Shown piece by piece: positions 36,601-44,454 of a DNA stretch of 64,000 nucleotides. Numbering within the stretch: position 1 is the stretch's first letter; each line of letters opens with the position of its first letter. Source of the DNA: Mucilaginibacter sp. MD40 (GTDB lineage Bacteria > Bacteroidota > Bacteroidia > Sphingobacteriales > Sphingobacteriaceae). The notes under the pieces are model-generated. The model had not been told where the DNA came from. It saw only the letters and a list, made by a program, of their open reading frames with translations, and did not search any database. The translations under genes and the position numbers were made by a program. The stretch lies in the NCBI RefSeq assembly GCF_002288635.1, contig NZ_NRSW01000001.1:2995852-3059851 (forward strand), written 5' to 3'.

Positions 36601-37051
36601 CGGCAACCAGATCATGAACCTCACTAAACACTCCGGTGAAGACCGTACCGGACAGGCCAACAGCTATGCTACGGTTTTAAATGCGTGGACGCCTGAGAAC
36701 CAGAATACCAACATTGCCGAAACACGCCCGGCTTATGTACGATATCAAACCGAGATCTATTCGACCAAGGTAGAGAGCGGTAACTTTATTCGCGGCCGTG
36801 CGGTAACATTGGGCTACACATTTGGCAAATCGGTTTTAGATAAAATTAAACTAACCCGTTTAAGGGTATACGCTCAGGCACAAAACCTGTTTGTTATTAC
36901 CAAATACAGCGGTTACGATCCTGAAGTATCTACCTATAACGGTAATGCCAACTTTAACCAGGGGCCATCAAGCAACTTCACTCAAAACATCCAGTTTTAT
37001 GATTATCCGAAACCAAGGACATTCTTATTGGGTGTAAACGCAAGCTTTTAA
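33626..37051 (+). CDS. SusC-like TonB-dependent transducer with STN domain (PUL C)
   Basis: A 1141-residue outer-membrane receptor. Order: a long signal sequence (about 1-48, hydrophobic core LTAILIIAALMNVSAKTFSQ), STN domain (about 55-120, VLRLIEKQTGYHFMYNKQDV), carboxypeptidase-like sandwich (about 138-215), plug (VVVGYGTQRRVDVTGSVGSV, IDVLKDASSTAIYGTRGANG) and the barrel ending FLLGVNASF. The STN domain fits signalling to the adjacent FecR/sigma pair. It is followed after 22 bp by susD. Confidence 0.94.
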   Translation: MNFNSKAMPLAWSKLSKVLLVMKLTAILIIAALMNVSAKTFSQTVSIHQKNASVERVLRLIEKQTGYHFMYNKQDVAASGNISVNVEQATVSQALDQAFKDQPLTYKIFQETIVVKRKDAEATNHVNAIDVTGTVSDAKGPIPGVNVKLKGTTIGTTTDATGKYRLNVPDANGTLIFSFLGYTTQEIAIANRTVINVTLAEEQKSLNEVVVVGYGTQRRVDVTGSVGSVNAKTLQERPQTNLEQELAGRIAGVNVSTNSGEPGGNTRVRIRGYSSINTSTDPLYVVDGIIWTEGGNAINPNDVATIDVLKDASSTAIYGTRGANGVILITTKRGAKNRPSTVSYDGYVSISNMAKKLDVLNAKEFLAIEDKGYANIQKYDPQGWAKGNYADKDPKKIRTALIGKLFDANLNPLYDVDWQDATTRTAVSQNHNVSVTGGSENINYGLFLNYADDQGIILNSYLKRYNARLTVDNQVKPWLKIGATLNYNAQDQRSASYGQGGNNIPRMLVEMIPIIPIRYPDGSYGKRTDYPNMEGGDNPVAQANEIQELARIRVFSGNGYANINLFKGLEFRSVLGVTTAGNYIPRFASGLVGGATADQKYSSASIDEYNRTFWQWQNYFTYNTTINKIHTISAVLGTERQNFSQLQSYGSTRGLADNYYQYYNLGSGATPGLPSSNFTAWQMQSYYGRLNYTLSDKYLFTVTGRVDGSSRFGANSKYGFFPSAAFAWRMSQEDFLKDNKTISDLKLRLSYGLTGNSEIGQYRSLANINTTNYVFGGTQAIGTTLTSIGNPSLQWEKTAEYNLGVSFGLFNNRVTIDADAYLKKTQALLLNAPLPETSGFTSVFKNIGKLQNKGIELSINTQNIKSNDFTWNTTFNISFLKNKVLALGESNDDIFLDPVFLSQFNLMRVGLPAGSFYGYKVLGTWGTSEAAKAASYGLLPGDLKIQDTNNDGKVTSADKVVLGKSIPDGYGSLINNFSYKNIDLGIDLQFNYGNQIMNLTKHSGEDRTGQANSYATVLNAWTPENQNTNIAETRPAYVRYQTEIYSTKVESGNFIRGRAVTLGYTFGKSVLDKIKLTRLRVYAQAQNLFVITKYSGYDPEVSTYNGNANFNQGPSSNFTQNIQFYDYPKPRTFLLGVNASF

Positions 37052-37073
37052 TTAATTCAAATCTATATCAATC

Positions 37074-38567
37074 ATGAAATTCAACATCAAAAAATATAGT
37101 ATAGGTTTGTTAGTTATACTAACGATATCCGCCACCAGCTGTAAAAAATATCTCGACGAGAAGAATTACAGTAATTTCGATAAATCAAATTATTTCCAGA
37201 ATGCGGGGCAAGCACAATCCTTTGTTAATGGTATATACACTTCATTATACATGTTTCAGAATGGTGATGCTTATGGTGAAAGCCCGTTTATCACTATCGA
37301 GCTTTTCGCGGGTCATGCTACATCATTAGGTCAGAGTGTAAACAATGGCAACGTCATAAACCAACGTACAGATGCTGTAAATCCGGGTTTTGAAACGGTA
37401 TGGAGAAGTAGCTACAATGCCATTGCCAATGCTAACCTGGCATTAGACCGTATACCCAAAATGGCTATCGACCAAAGTACAAAGGATAACTTACTGGGTC
37501 AGGTTTATTTCCTGCGGGCTTTCTTTTATTATCACCTGGTAAGGCTATACGGCGATGTACCGTTGGTAACCACTCCTGTGGAGGTAAACAGCCCGGATCT
37601 GTACGCTTCGCGCGCACCGCAACAGGATGTCTACAATCTGATCATCAGCGATCTTGAAGCCGCTAAAAAAACAAACTTGCCTAACACCGACCAAACCGGT
37701 AAAGTATCGCTTGGCGCTGTTAAAACATTGCTTGGCAGTGTATACTTAACTACGGCCGGTTATCCGCTAAAGAAAACCGAAAACTATGCGAAAGCCGCAG
37801 CCGAGGTTAAAGATGTGTTGGGTTGGTATACCCTGTTTACCGATTATGCTTATTTGCATGATAACGCTCACAAAAACCAGGGCGAGCTCATTTTCCAAAG
37901 CAATTACCTTGTTGGGGTACGTGATAATGCCATACCGCAATTAACACTGCCATTTAACCTGCAGGTAGGCTCATACGGCGACCACCTGGGTGCTATGATA
38001 CCTACTGATGATTTCGTTGCAAGTTATGAACAGGGCGACTTACGCGCGCAGGAGCGCCAGTTTTATTTCTCAAGCTATCCAAAGGATAAAGAGCCGCAAA
38101 CTATTATACAGTTTGGTGTACATGCGTTATACAAGTACTTCCATGTGGAAAGTGCCTTGGGCAATGGTATAAGTGATGAGAACTGGACATTTTTACGCCT
38201 GCCGGAAGCACAATTGATCTATGCCGAAGCCAGCAACGAAGTGAACGGCCCTACGCAGGATGCCTATGACGCTGTTAACGCTATTCGCAGACGTGCAAAA
38301 TTATCGGATCTGAGCGGCTTATCTAAAGATCAATTCCGCATAGCTATTTGGAAAGAGCGTTATCATGAGCTTGCTTACGAGAACAAAGCTTACTTTGATG
38401 TGCAGCGCACCCATCAAACCTACAACCCTACAACAAACATATTTGGTGATGCTACTACAACACCAACAGAGCAGGGTGTTAAATTTAAAGAACAGTATTA
38501 TTTGTGGCCGATACCACAAAGAGAGATCAATACCAACAAAAATTTGAAACAAAATCCTGGTTGGTAA
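37074..38567 (+). CDS. SusD/RagB family lipoprotein (PUL C)
   Basis: A 497-residue surface glycan-binding lipoprotein. The signal peptide ends at SATSCKKYLDE, and family motifs include YFLRAFFYYHLVRLYGDVPL, LRLPEAQLIYAEASNEV, KERYHELAYENKAYFDVQRT and the ending LWPIPQREINTNKNLKQNPGW. It partners the preceding SusC. A hairpin terminator between it and GH92 would lower, but probably not abolish, downstream expression. Confidence 0.93.
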   Translation: MKFNIKKYSIGLLVILTISATSCKKYLDEKNYSNFDKSNYFQNAGQAQSFVNGIYTSLYMFQNGDAYGESPFITIELFAGHATSLGQSVNNGNVINQRTDAVNPGFETVWRSSYNAIANANLALDRIPKMAIDQSTKDNLLGQVYFLRAFFYYHLVRLYGDVPLVTTPVEVNSPDLYASRAPQQDVYNLIISDLEAAKKTNLPNTDQTGKVSLGAVKTLLGSVYLTTAGYPLKKTENYAKAAAEVKDVLGWYTLFTDYAYLHDNAHKNQGELIFQSNYLVGVRDNAIPQLTLPFNLQVGSYGDHLGAMIPTDDFVASYEQGDLRAQERQFYFSSYPKDKEPQTIIQFGVHALYKYFHVESALGNGISDENWTFLRLPEAQLIYAEASNEVNGPTQDAYDAVNAIRRRAKLSDLSGLSKDQFRIAIWKERYHELAYENKAYFDVQRTHQTYNPTTNIFGDATTTPTEQGVKFKEQYYLWPIPQREINTNKNLKQNPGW

Positions 38568-38583
38568 GTAAAATTTATAGGAT

Positions 38584-38613
38584 AAAAGACCGGCCTTAGC
38601 TGCCGGTCTTTTA
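38584..38613 (+). terminator. Terminator-like hairpin between susD and GH92 (PUL C)
   Basis: An 11-bp stem AAAAGACCGGC / GCCGGTCTTTT with a 7-nt loop and terminal Ts lies 16 bp after susD. It may set a higher level for susC/D than for the enzymes. Confidence 0.75.
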
Positions 38614-38653
38614 TATTTACAGTCGCTTATATAAAACAACTAACTAAACATTG

Positions 38654-40942
38654 ATGAAAAAAGGACTACTCTTTTTAAGTTCGTTATTTTTTGTTGCTCA
38701 ATCTTTTGCACAACAGGTAAGTAAGGTTACCGAACCTGCTGAATGGATAAACCCGCTGATGGGGACGCAATCAAAATATGACCTGAGTAATGGCAACACC
38801 TACCCTGCCGTTGCTGTGCCATGGGGCATGAATTTCTGGACCCCTCAAACCGGTAAAATGGGCGACGGATGGCAATACACTTACGATGCTTACAAAATAA
38901 ATGGGTTTAAGCAAACCCACCAGCCATCACCCTGGATGAATGATTATGGGCAGTTTGCCATAATGCCGGTAACAGGCGCGCTGAATGTTTCTCAAAATGG
39001 CCGTGCAAGTTGGTTTTCACATAAAACTGAAATAGCCAAACCATATTATTACAGCGTGTACCTGGCCGACCACGATGTAACTACCGAGATTACAACAACC
39101 GAGCGCGCCGCGCAATTCAGGTTTACCTACCCTCAAAACGATAATTCTTTTATAGTTATTGACGCTTTTGACAGAGGCTCATACGTAAAGGTTATACCCG
39201 GCGAGAGAAAGATAGTTGGTTATTCAACCAAATATGCCCGCGGCCCGCTTAAAAACTTCAAGAACTATTTTGTGATCTATGTTGATAAACCGATCACTAC
39301 CGCGCAGGTATATAGCGATACTACTTTATCAGCAGGCGAAACATCTATCAAAGACAAACACGCAATGGCTGTTGTAGGCTTTAAAACGGCCAAAGGAGAA
39401 AAGGTAAACCTGCGTGTAGCATCATCGTTCATTAGCGAAGAACAGGCAGAACTGAACTTAAAACGCGAAATAGGGAATGATGGCTTTGATGCTACTAAAC
39501 AAAAGGCCCGTGATATATGGAATAAAACCTTAAGCCGTGTGGCTGTTGAAGGCGGTTCTGTTGACCAGGTACGTACCTTTTACTCGTGTTTGTATCGTAT
39601 GTTATTCTTCCCGAATAAAATGTATGAATTAGACGCAAACGGAGCGCCAATACACTACAGCGCGCAAAACGGAAAAGTACTGCCGGGTTACAAATTCGCT
39701 GGTACAGGTTTTTGGGATACGTTCCGCGCGCTGTATCCATTTCTTAACCTGATGTATCCGTCTATCAATAAGGAAATGCAGCAGGGCCTGATAAATGACT
39801 ATAAAGAAGGCGGCTGGCTGCCAGAGTGGAGCAGCCCGGGATATGCTAACGTGATGATCGGTAACAACTCGGCATCTGTTGTTGCTGATGCTTATTTAAA
39901 AGGTGGCCGTGGTTATGATATTAACACACTGTACGAGGCTTTGGTACACGGCGCTAATAATGATGGCCCGGAAGCTACCGGCCGCGATGGTATTGACTAT
40001 TATAAATCATTAGGCTACGTACCCTATGATGTAAAAATAAATGAGAATGCGGCTCGCACCCTCGAGTATGCTTATGATGATTTTACCATTTACAAATTAG
40101 GTAAGGCATTGGGTAAGCCGGTAACTGAAACAGAAACATACCGTAAACGTGCCATGAACTACCGTAACCTGTTTGATAAGCAAACCGGTTTAATGCGTGG
40201 TAAAAACAAGGACGGCAGCTTCCAAACGCCATTTAACCCTTTTAAATGGGGCGATGCCTTTACCGAAGGCAATAGCTGGCACTACACTTGGAGCGTTTTC
40301 CATGATATACAGGGCCTGATCGACTTGATGGGCGGCAAACAAAAATTCACCGCAAAGCTGGATTCGGTGTTTAGCCTGCCACCTGTATTTGACGATAGCT
40401 ACTATGGTGAGGTGATACATGAGATACGCGAAATGCAGATTGCCGGTATGGGCCAGTACGCACATGGCAACCAGCCTATTCAACACATGATCTACCTGTA
40501 CAATTATTCCGGCGAGCCATGGAAAACTCAATTGCACGTGCGCGACGTGATGAACAAGTTATATAAAGCAACGCCCGATGGTTACTGCGGAGATGAGGAT
40601 AACGGCCAAACATCAGCCTGGTATGTATTTTCTGCTATGGGCTTCTACCCGGTTTGCCCGGCAACAGACCAGTATGTATTGGGTGCACCGCTCTTTAAGA
40701 AAATTACCTTAAAGCTTGAAAATGGCAAAACGGTTAATATTAACGCGGCAAATAACAGCGCTACCAACAGATATGTTAGTTCATTGACTGTAAATGGTAA
40801 ACCATACAGCAATAACTGGTTAAGCCATGAGGCCTTATTAATGGGTGAAACACTTAACTTTAACATGTCGGCTACACCAAATAAAGCCCGTGGTGCCAAA
40901 GCTGCAGACGTGCCTTATTCTTTATCAACTGCCAAAAACTAA
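38654..40942 (+). CDS. GH92 exo-alpha-mannosidase (PUL C)
   Basis: A 762-residue exported family 92 glycosidase with signal peptide ending QSFAQ. The catalytic pattern is canonical: general acid Glu538 in TEGNSWHYTW, and Asp647/Asp649 in GDEDNGQTSAWYVF. The 109-residue spacing from the glutamate to the first aspartate equals that between E533 and D642 of the characterised BT3990, as I recall its numbering. ATG 38654 is preferred to the adjacent TTG. It follows susC/D and precedes an exported oxidoreductase by 10 bp. Confidence 0.92.
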   Translation: MKKGLLFLSSLFFVAQSFAQQVSKVTEPAEWINPLMGTQSKYDLSNGNTYPAVAVPWGMNFWTPQTGKMGDGWQYTYDAYKINGFKQTHQPSPWMNDYGQFAIMPVTGALNVSQNGRASWFSHKTEIAKPYYYSVYLADHDVTTEITTTERAAQFRFTYPQNDNSFIVIDAFDRGSYVKVIPGERKIVGYSTKYARGPLKNFKNYFVIYVDKPITTAQVYSDTTLSAGETSIKDKHAMAVVGFKTAKGEKVNLRVASSFISEEQAELNLKREIGNDGFDATKQKARDIWNKTLSRVAVEGGSVDQVRTFYSCLYRMLFFPNKMYELDANGAPIHYSAQNGKVLPGYKFAGTGFWDTFRALYPFLNLMYPSINKEMQQGLINDYKEGGWLPEWSSPGYANVMIGNNSASVVADAYLKGGRGYDINTLYEALVHGANNDGPEATGRDGIDYYKSLGYVPYDVKINENAARTLEYAYDDFTIYKLGKALGKPVTETETYRKRAMNYRNLFDKQTGLMRGKNKDGSFQTPFNPFKWGDAFTEGNSWHYTWSVFHDIQGLIDLMGGKQKFTAKLDSVFSLPPVFDDSYYGEVIHEIREMQIAGMGQYAHGNQPIQHMIYLYNYSGEPWKTQLHVRDVMNKLYKATPDGYCGDEDNGQTSAWYVFSAMGFYPVCPATDQYVLGAPLFKKITLKLENGKTVNINAANNSATNRYVSSLTVNGKPYSNNWLSHEALLMGETLNFNMSATPNKARGAKAADVPYSLSTAKN

Positions 40943-40952
40943 AGCTATTGTA

Positions 40953-42131
40953 ATGAAGATTGCAAAAACACTGTTATGCTTTGCCACTGTAATAAGTGCG
41001 TTTGTAAATATTGCTAAAGCGCAGGTATTAAAACCCGCACCCGTTGCAGGTAATAAACCCATATTACTGGCAACGGCTAATGCTGTTACAACGCCTAAGC
41101 CACCGGTACTGCTGAGTACCATGAAGTTTGGTATTGCCGGCCTATCGCACGATCATGTTAACCTGATCTTAAGCGATTACAGGGATGGAAAGGTGAATAT
41201 TGTAGGTATTGCCGAAACTAACAAAGACCTGCGTACACGTATGCAGCAAACCTACAATCTGCCAGACTCCATTCTGTTTGACGATCTGAAAAAGATGGTA
41301 ACCACCAAAAAGCCAGATGTGGTTTTGGGTTATAACCCGGTTGCTAAACATATTGATATAGTTGAGGTTTGCGCGCCATTGGGCATATCTGTAATGGTAG
41401 AAAAACCATTGGCGGCAACGCTGGCACAAGCCAGCCGCATGGAATTCTTGGCACTGAAAAACTATATTAAGTTACTTACCAATTACGAAACCACCTGGTA
41501 TCCTTCTTTTCAGCAGGTTTACAAAATTGCCGATAAAGACAGCTTGGGCCAGATACGTAAAATGATCGTACATGACGGGCATCAGGGGCCTAAGGAAATT
41601 GGATGCAGTAAGGATTTTACCGCCTGGCTTACCGATCCGGATATGAATGGCGGCGGCGCGCTTACAGATTTTGGCTGCTACGGAGCCAACATCATGACAT
41701 GGTTGATGCGTGGTCAAAAACCTATTGCCGTAACAGCCATCGCCCGCCATTACAAACCTAAAACGTACCCGAAAGTGGAAGATGACGCGACGATAATTGT
41801 TGAATATCCATCGGCCACAGGTATTATCGAGGCATCATGGAATTGGCCTTTTTCTATAAAAGACCTGGAAGTTTTTGGGGATGAAGGTTACATACATGCT
41901 ATTGATAAGGATAATTTATTTACCCATATCGACAAAATGCCACCGGTAACTTCTGTAGCGCCTCCTTTGTCACCTACTTATGATAACCCGATAGCCTATC
42001 TGCAGATGGTGGTTCAGGACCGCCTAAAGGGTATCACAGACCGCTCATCGTTAAAGAATAACATGATAGTAATGCAGATATTAGATGCTGCCAAACGCTC
42101 CATAGCCGAAGGTAAACGGATAGTACTGTAA
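40953..42131 (+). CDS. Exported Gfo/Idh/MocA family oxidoreductase
   Basis: A 392-residue NAD(P)-dependent sugar oxidoreductase-like protein with a signal peptide (MKIAKTLLCFATVISAFVNIAKAQ). ATG 40953 is chosen because the longer frame overlaps the GH92 gene and would bury the signal. The Rossmann start reads KFGIAGLSHDHV rather than the usual GxGxxG; the conserved EKPLA motif follows at about residue 150 and the C-terminal sheet domain includes GGGALTDFGCYGANI. The last gene of PUL C, it may modify a released sugar in the periplasm, but the cofactor source there is unclear. Confidence 0.85.
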   Translation: MKIAKTLLCFATVISAFVNIAKAQVLKPAPVAGNKPILLATANAVTTPKPPVLLSTMKFGIAGLSHDHVNLILSDYRDGKVNIVGIAETNKDLRTRMQQTYNLPDSILFDDLKKMVTTKKPDVVLGYNPVAKHIDIVEVCAPLGISVMVEKPLAATLAQASRMEFLALKNYIKLLTNYETTWYPSFQQVYKIADKDSLGQIRKMIVHDGHQGPKEIGCSKDFTAWLTDPDMNGGGALTDFGCYGANIMTWLMRGQKPIAVTAIARHYKPKTYPKVEDDATIIVEYPSATGIIEASWNWPFSIKDLEVFGDEGYIHAIDKDNLFTHIDKMPPVTSVAPPLSPTYDNPIAYLQMVVQDRLKGITDRSSLKNNMIVMQILDAAKRSIAEGKRIVL

Positions 42132-42149
42132 AGCTTCATTGCAAAAAAA

Positions 42150-42183
42150 GAAAGCCTCGCCATAAATGCGGGGCTTTCCTTTT
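42150..42183 (+). terminator. Terminator at the end of PUL C
   Basis: An 11-bp stem GAAAGCCTCGC / GCGGGGCTTTC (one G-U pair) with a 7-nt loop precedes CTTTT, 18 bp after the oxidoreductase stop. Confidence 0.8.
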
Positions 42184-42276
42184 GATACCGTTTGCGATGA
42201 TAATTTATTTGCAAATGGTTAACATTGCCATATAAAATATCATAATTTAGCAGGTGTTAATTTACACTTGTACGCT

Positions 42277-43137
42277 ATGATGAAACAACTTTCCGCACTA
42301 TTACCACTATGTGTTTTCGGCATGGTGGCTTGCCAGTCGAAACCGGCAAATTCTGATAAAAAAACCCTTTCAGACAGCAGTTCAAAAGCTTCCACAACTA
42401 CCGAAGCCCCAGCGGCTAATGTAGCAAAGGGGCCTATTGACAAGGCCGCTATCATGGCGCGTAAACAAGTACCAGTGTTATGCTACCACCAGATACGTGA
42501 TTGGAAAGCAACAGATTCAAAAGGTGCCAAAGATTATATTGTACAAATAGCCGCGTTTAAAGAGCACATGAAAATGCTGGCAGATAGCGGTTACCACACC
42601 ATACTGCCCGATCAGTTATATAATTACCTGGTGAATGGCGCTTCATTGCCATCTAAACCTATCATGCTTACTTTTGACGATACCGACCTTGACCAGTTCA
42701 CCATAGCCGCGCCTGAAATGAAAAAGTATGGTTTTAAAGGTGTATTTTTTGTAATGACAGTATCTATTGGTCGCCCACATTATATGACCAAGGAAATGAT
42801 CAAACAATTGAGTGATGCCGGCCATGTGATAGGTTCACATACCTGGGATCATCACAACTTTAAAAAATTCCAGGGTAAGGATTGGGAAACCCAGATAGAC
42901 AAACCCACTAAAAAACTGGAAGAAATTACCGGCAAAAAAATCACCTGGTTTGCTTATCCTTTTGGGTTATGGAATGAGCAAGGTATACCTGAGTTAAAAA
43001 AACGCGGCTTTATCGGCGCTTTTCAGCTTGCTGAAAAACGTGACCCGAATGAACCCCTGTTTACTATACGCCGAATATTAGATAGCGGCTACTGGAGCAC
43101 AAAAACGTTAAGTAATAGCATTAAACATAGTTTCTAA
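42277..43137 (+). CDS. Polysaccharide deacetylase (NodB domain, CE4) lipoprotein
   Basis: A 286-residue lipoprotein, signal ending at VACQ, followed by a Ser/Thr/Ala-rich linker to about residue 60. The NodB domain shows VLCYHQIRDW, motif 1 MLTFDDTD, motif 2 GSHTWDHHNF (metal-binding His residues) and ITWFAYPFG. Family members remove N- or O-acetyl groups from surface polysaccharides. It lies beyond the PUL C terminator with its own start, so membership of that locus is doubtful. Confidence 0.88.
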   Translation: MMKQLSALLPLCVFGMVACQSKPANSDKKTLSDSSSKASTTTEAPAANVAKGPIDKAAIMARKQVPVLCYHQIRDWKATDSKGAKDYIVQIAAFKEHMKMLADSGYHTILPDQLYNYLVNGASLPSKPIMLTFDDTDLDQFTIAAPEMKKYGFKGVFFVMTVSIGRPHYMTKEMIKQLSDAGHVIGSHTWDHHNFKKFQGKDWETQIDKPTKKLEEITGKKITWFAYPFGLWNEQGIPELKKRGFIGAFQLAEKRDPNEPLFTIRRILDSGYWSTKTLSNSIKHSF

Positions 43138-43144
43138 ATCATCC

Positions 43145-43176
43145 AAGCCTTCCTACATAAGGAAGGCTTTTTCTTT
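43145..43176 (+). terminator. Terminator after the deacetylase gene
   Basis: A 9-bp stem AAGCCTTCC / GGAAGGCTT with a 7-nt loop is followed by TTTTCTTT. Confidence 0.8.
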
Positions 43177-43187
43177 ATTTATCAACC

Positions 43188-43649
43188 ATGAGCCGTATCA
43201 GCTTATTTTTATTATTAACAGTACTTATTGTTGGCTGCAACCATCAAGCCGAAAAACCAGCTGTAATACCTGGGGAGCAGTTCAGGCAATTGATTGATGA
43301 GCATTTCAGGTATTTAAATGACCACGACCTCAAAGCTATTGTATCACAGTATGCCGATAAATCAAAAATCACCACTACAGACTGGGATGGAGAAAGTTAT
43401 GGCCCCCAGGGTGCCGACCAGATGTTTCATCAATTATTTTACACCTCTCCGGACGCTAAATACCTTGTTGATAATATCATTAATAATGACAGTACTGTAG
43501 TGGTAGAATATGATATTGTAGGCTTAAGAGATAAACCGGGCAGCCAGTTACGTCATGATCAACGAAATTGCAGTATATTCAGGATAAAGAATAACAAAAT
43601 TATAAGCGAAGCAACTTATTCAAATCAAAGGCTTTATCATACCAAATAA
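43188..43649 (+). CDS. SnoaL/NTF2-like lipoprotein
   Basis: A 153-residue lipoprotein: signal ending at Cys17 (VLIVGC), then one NTF2-like cone fold. Typical elements are FRYLNDHDLKAIVSQYAD at the N-terminal helix, GPQGADQMFHQLFYTSPD, the strand pairs STVVVEYDIVGL and CSIFRIKNNKIISEATYSN. Such domains bind small ligands or act in stress; no catalytic set is evident. It is a single gene with terminators on both sides. Confidence 0.75.
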   Translation: MSRISLFLLLTVLIVGCNHQAEKPAVIPGEQFRQLIDEHFRYLNDHDLKAIVSQYADKSKITTTDWDGESYGPQGADQMFHQLFYTSPDAKYLVDNIINNDSTVVVEYDIVGLRDKPGSQLRHDQRNCSIFRIKNNKIISEATYSNQRLYHTK

Positions 43650-43677
43650 AAAACGCCCTTATCCTAAGGGCGTTTTT
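43649..43677. terminator. Bidirectional terminator between convergent genes
   Basis: A 13-bp stem AAAAACGCCCTTA / TAAGGGCGTTTTT with a 3-nt loop lies in the 29-bp gap and serves both the plus-strand SnoaL-like gene and the minus-strand 43679 gene. Confidence 0.85.
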
Positions 43678-43678
43678 A

Positions 43679-43951
43679 CTATAAATTTTCTCCTGAAGGG
43701 CCTTGTCCTTTGTTTGATGAATTTTCATCAGTTGGAGCCCCCGGTTCTCCATTATCATTACCCGGAACAACTGTTTTTACCCTTGTATCATCAGGCTTAT
43801 CTTGCACAGATGTAACCTCGCTTTTATCCAGCTCGTTGTCATCAGTGTTTGTTGCAACCTGTTCGTTGTTTAAATTTTCGATGTTGCCTTTTGTATCATG
43901 GTTTTGCCCTTGTTCATTTGCTCGGTCAAAACCTCCATTTGTATTTTCCAT
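43679..43951 (-). CDS. Small disordered hydrophilic protein
   Basis: A 90-residue protein (start 43951, MENTNGGFD) with almost no hydrophobic residues and very rich in Asn, Asp, Glu and Gly, so probably intrinsically disordered. A start nine codons upstream (43978) overlaps the preceding gene's stop and is possible through coupling. It follows a SpoIIAA-like gene on the same strand. I recognise no family; stress-related hydrophilin-like roles are only a guess. Confidence 0.55.
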   Translation of the reverse strand: MENTNGGFDRANEQGQNHDTKGNIENLNNEQVATNTDDNELDKSEVTSVQDKPDDTRVKTVVPGNDNGEPGAPTDENSSNKGQGPSGENL

Positions 43952-43970
43952 AGTTTTATTATTTATTATA

Positions 43971-44339
43971 TTAATCATTTGCCGACACCCATTTTACGGC
44001 TTCATCCAAATTATTTAAAGAAAAGCCCTTTGATTTGCCCGGAACAAAAAAATGAAACACTTCTGTAAACCATTGCACACCCTTTTGATCGCTTACTACA
44101 GCTATTTTATTCCATTTGGTAAAATTCCTTATACCCATTTTAATATCATAGAGCCAGGCGCCAGTACTCCAGTTTTGTACATCGGTTTCCAATATCAGTA
44201 GATAATTAATTTCGTCCTGGCGTTTAACCAGTTCATCAATTTTTGGTATTAACACCTTATCTACATCATCCTTTGTCACTTCGCCTATAGCATGTATACC
44301 AACTACATGTTTTGGTAGATCTTTAATAAATTGCAGCAT
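43971..44339 (-). CDS. SpoIIAA-like (STAS-fold) protein
   Basis: A 122-residue soluble protein of the SpoIIAA-like group. It shows the alternating helix/strand layout of that fold: VVGIHAIGEVTKDDVDKVL at the N-terminus, INYLLILETDVQNWSTGAWLYD in the middle, KIAVVSDQKGVQWF, and the usual terminal region GFSLNNLDEAVKWV. Members occur singly in many bacteria and their partners are mostly unknown. It appears to be cotranscribed with the disordered small protein downstream. Confidence 0.8.
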   Translation of the reverse strand: MLQFIKDLPKHVVGIHAIGEVTKDDVDKVLIPKIDELVKRQDEINYLLILETDVQNWSTGAWLYDIKMGIRNFTKWNKIAVVSDQKGVQWFTEVFHFFVPGKSKGFSLNNLDEAVKWVSAND

Positions 44340-44423
44340 ACCAATGTTTTATTAATAGAATACCAAAAGCATTAAATTTGTTTAAAAAGAAATTTATTTA
44401 CCCTTAATTTAAAGCCCTGAAGA

Positions 44424-44453
44424 TTTGTGAATACACGCGTTTAGTTATCTTTG
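44424..44453 (+). promoter_or_regulatory. Promoter directly abutting the queG start
   Basis: TTTG (44424-44427) and TATCTTTG (44446-44453) are spaced by 18 nt. The box ends one base before the ATG at 44455, so transcription should begin at or within the first codons, implying a leaderless mRNA. Confidence 0.6.
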
Positions 44454-44454
44454 T

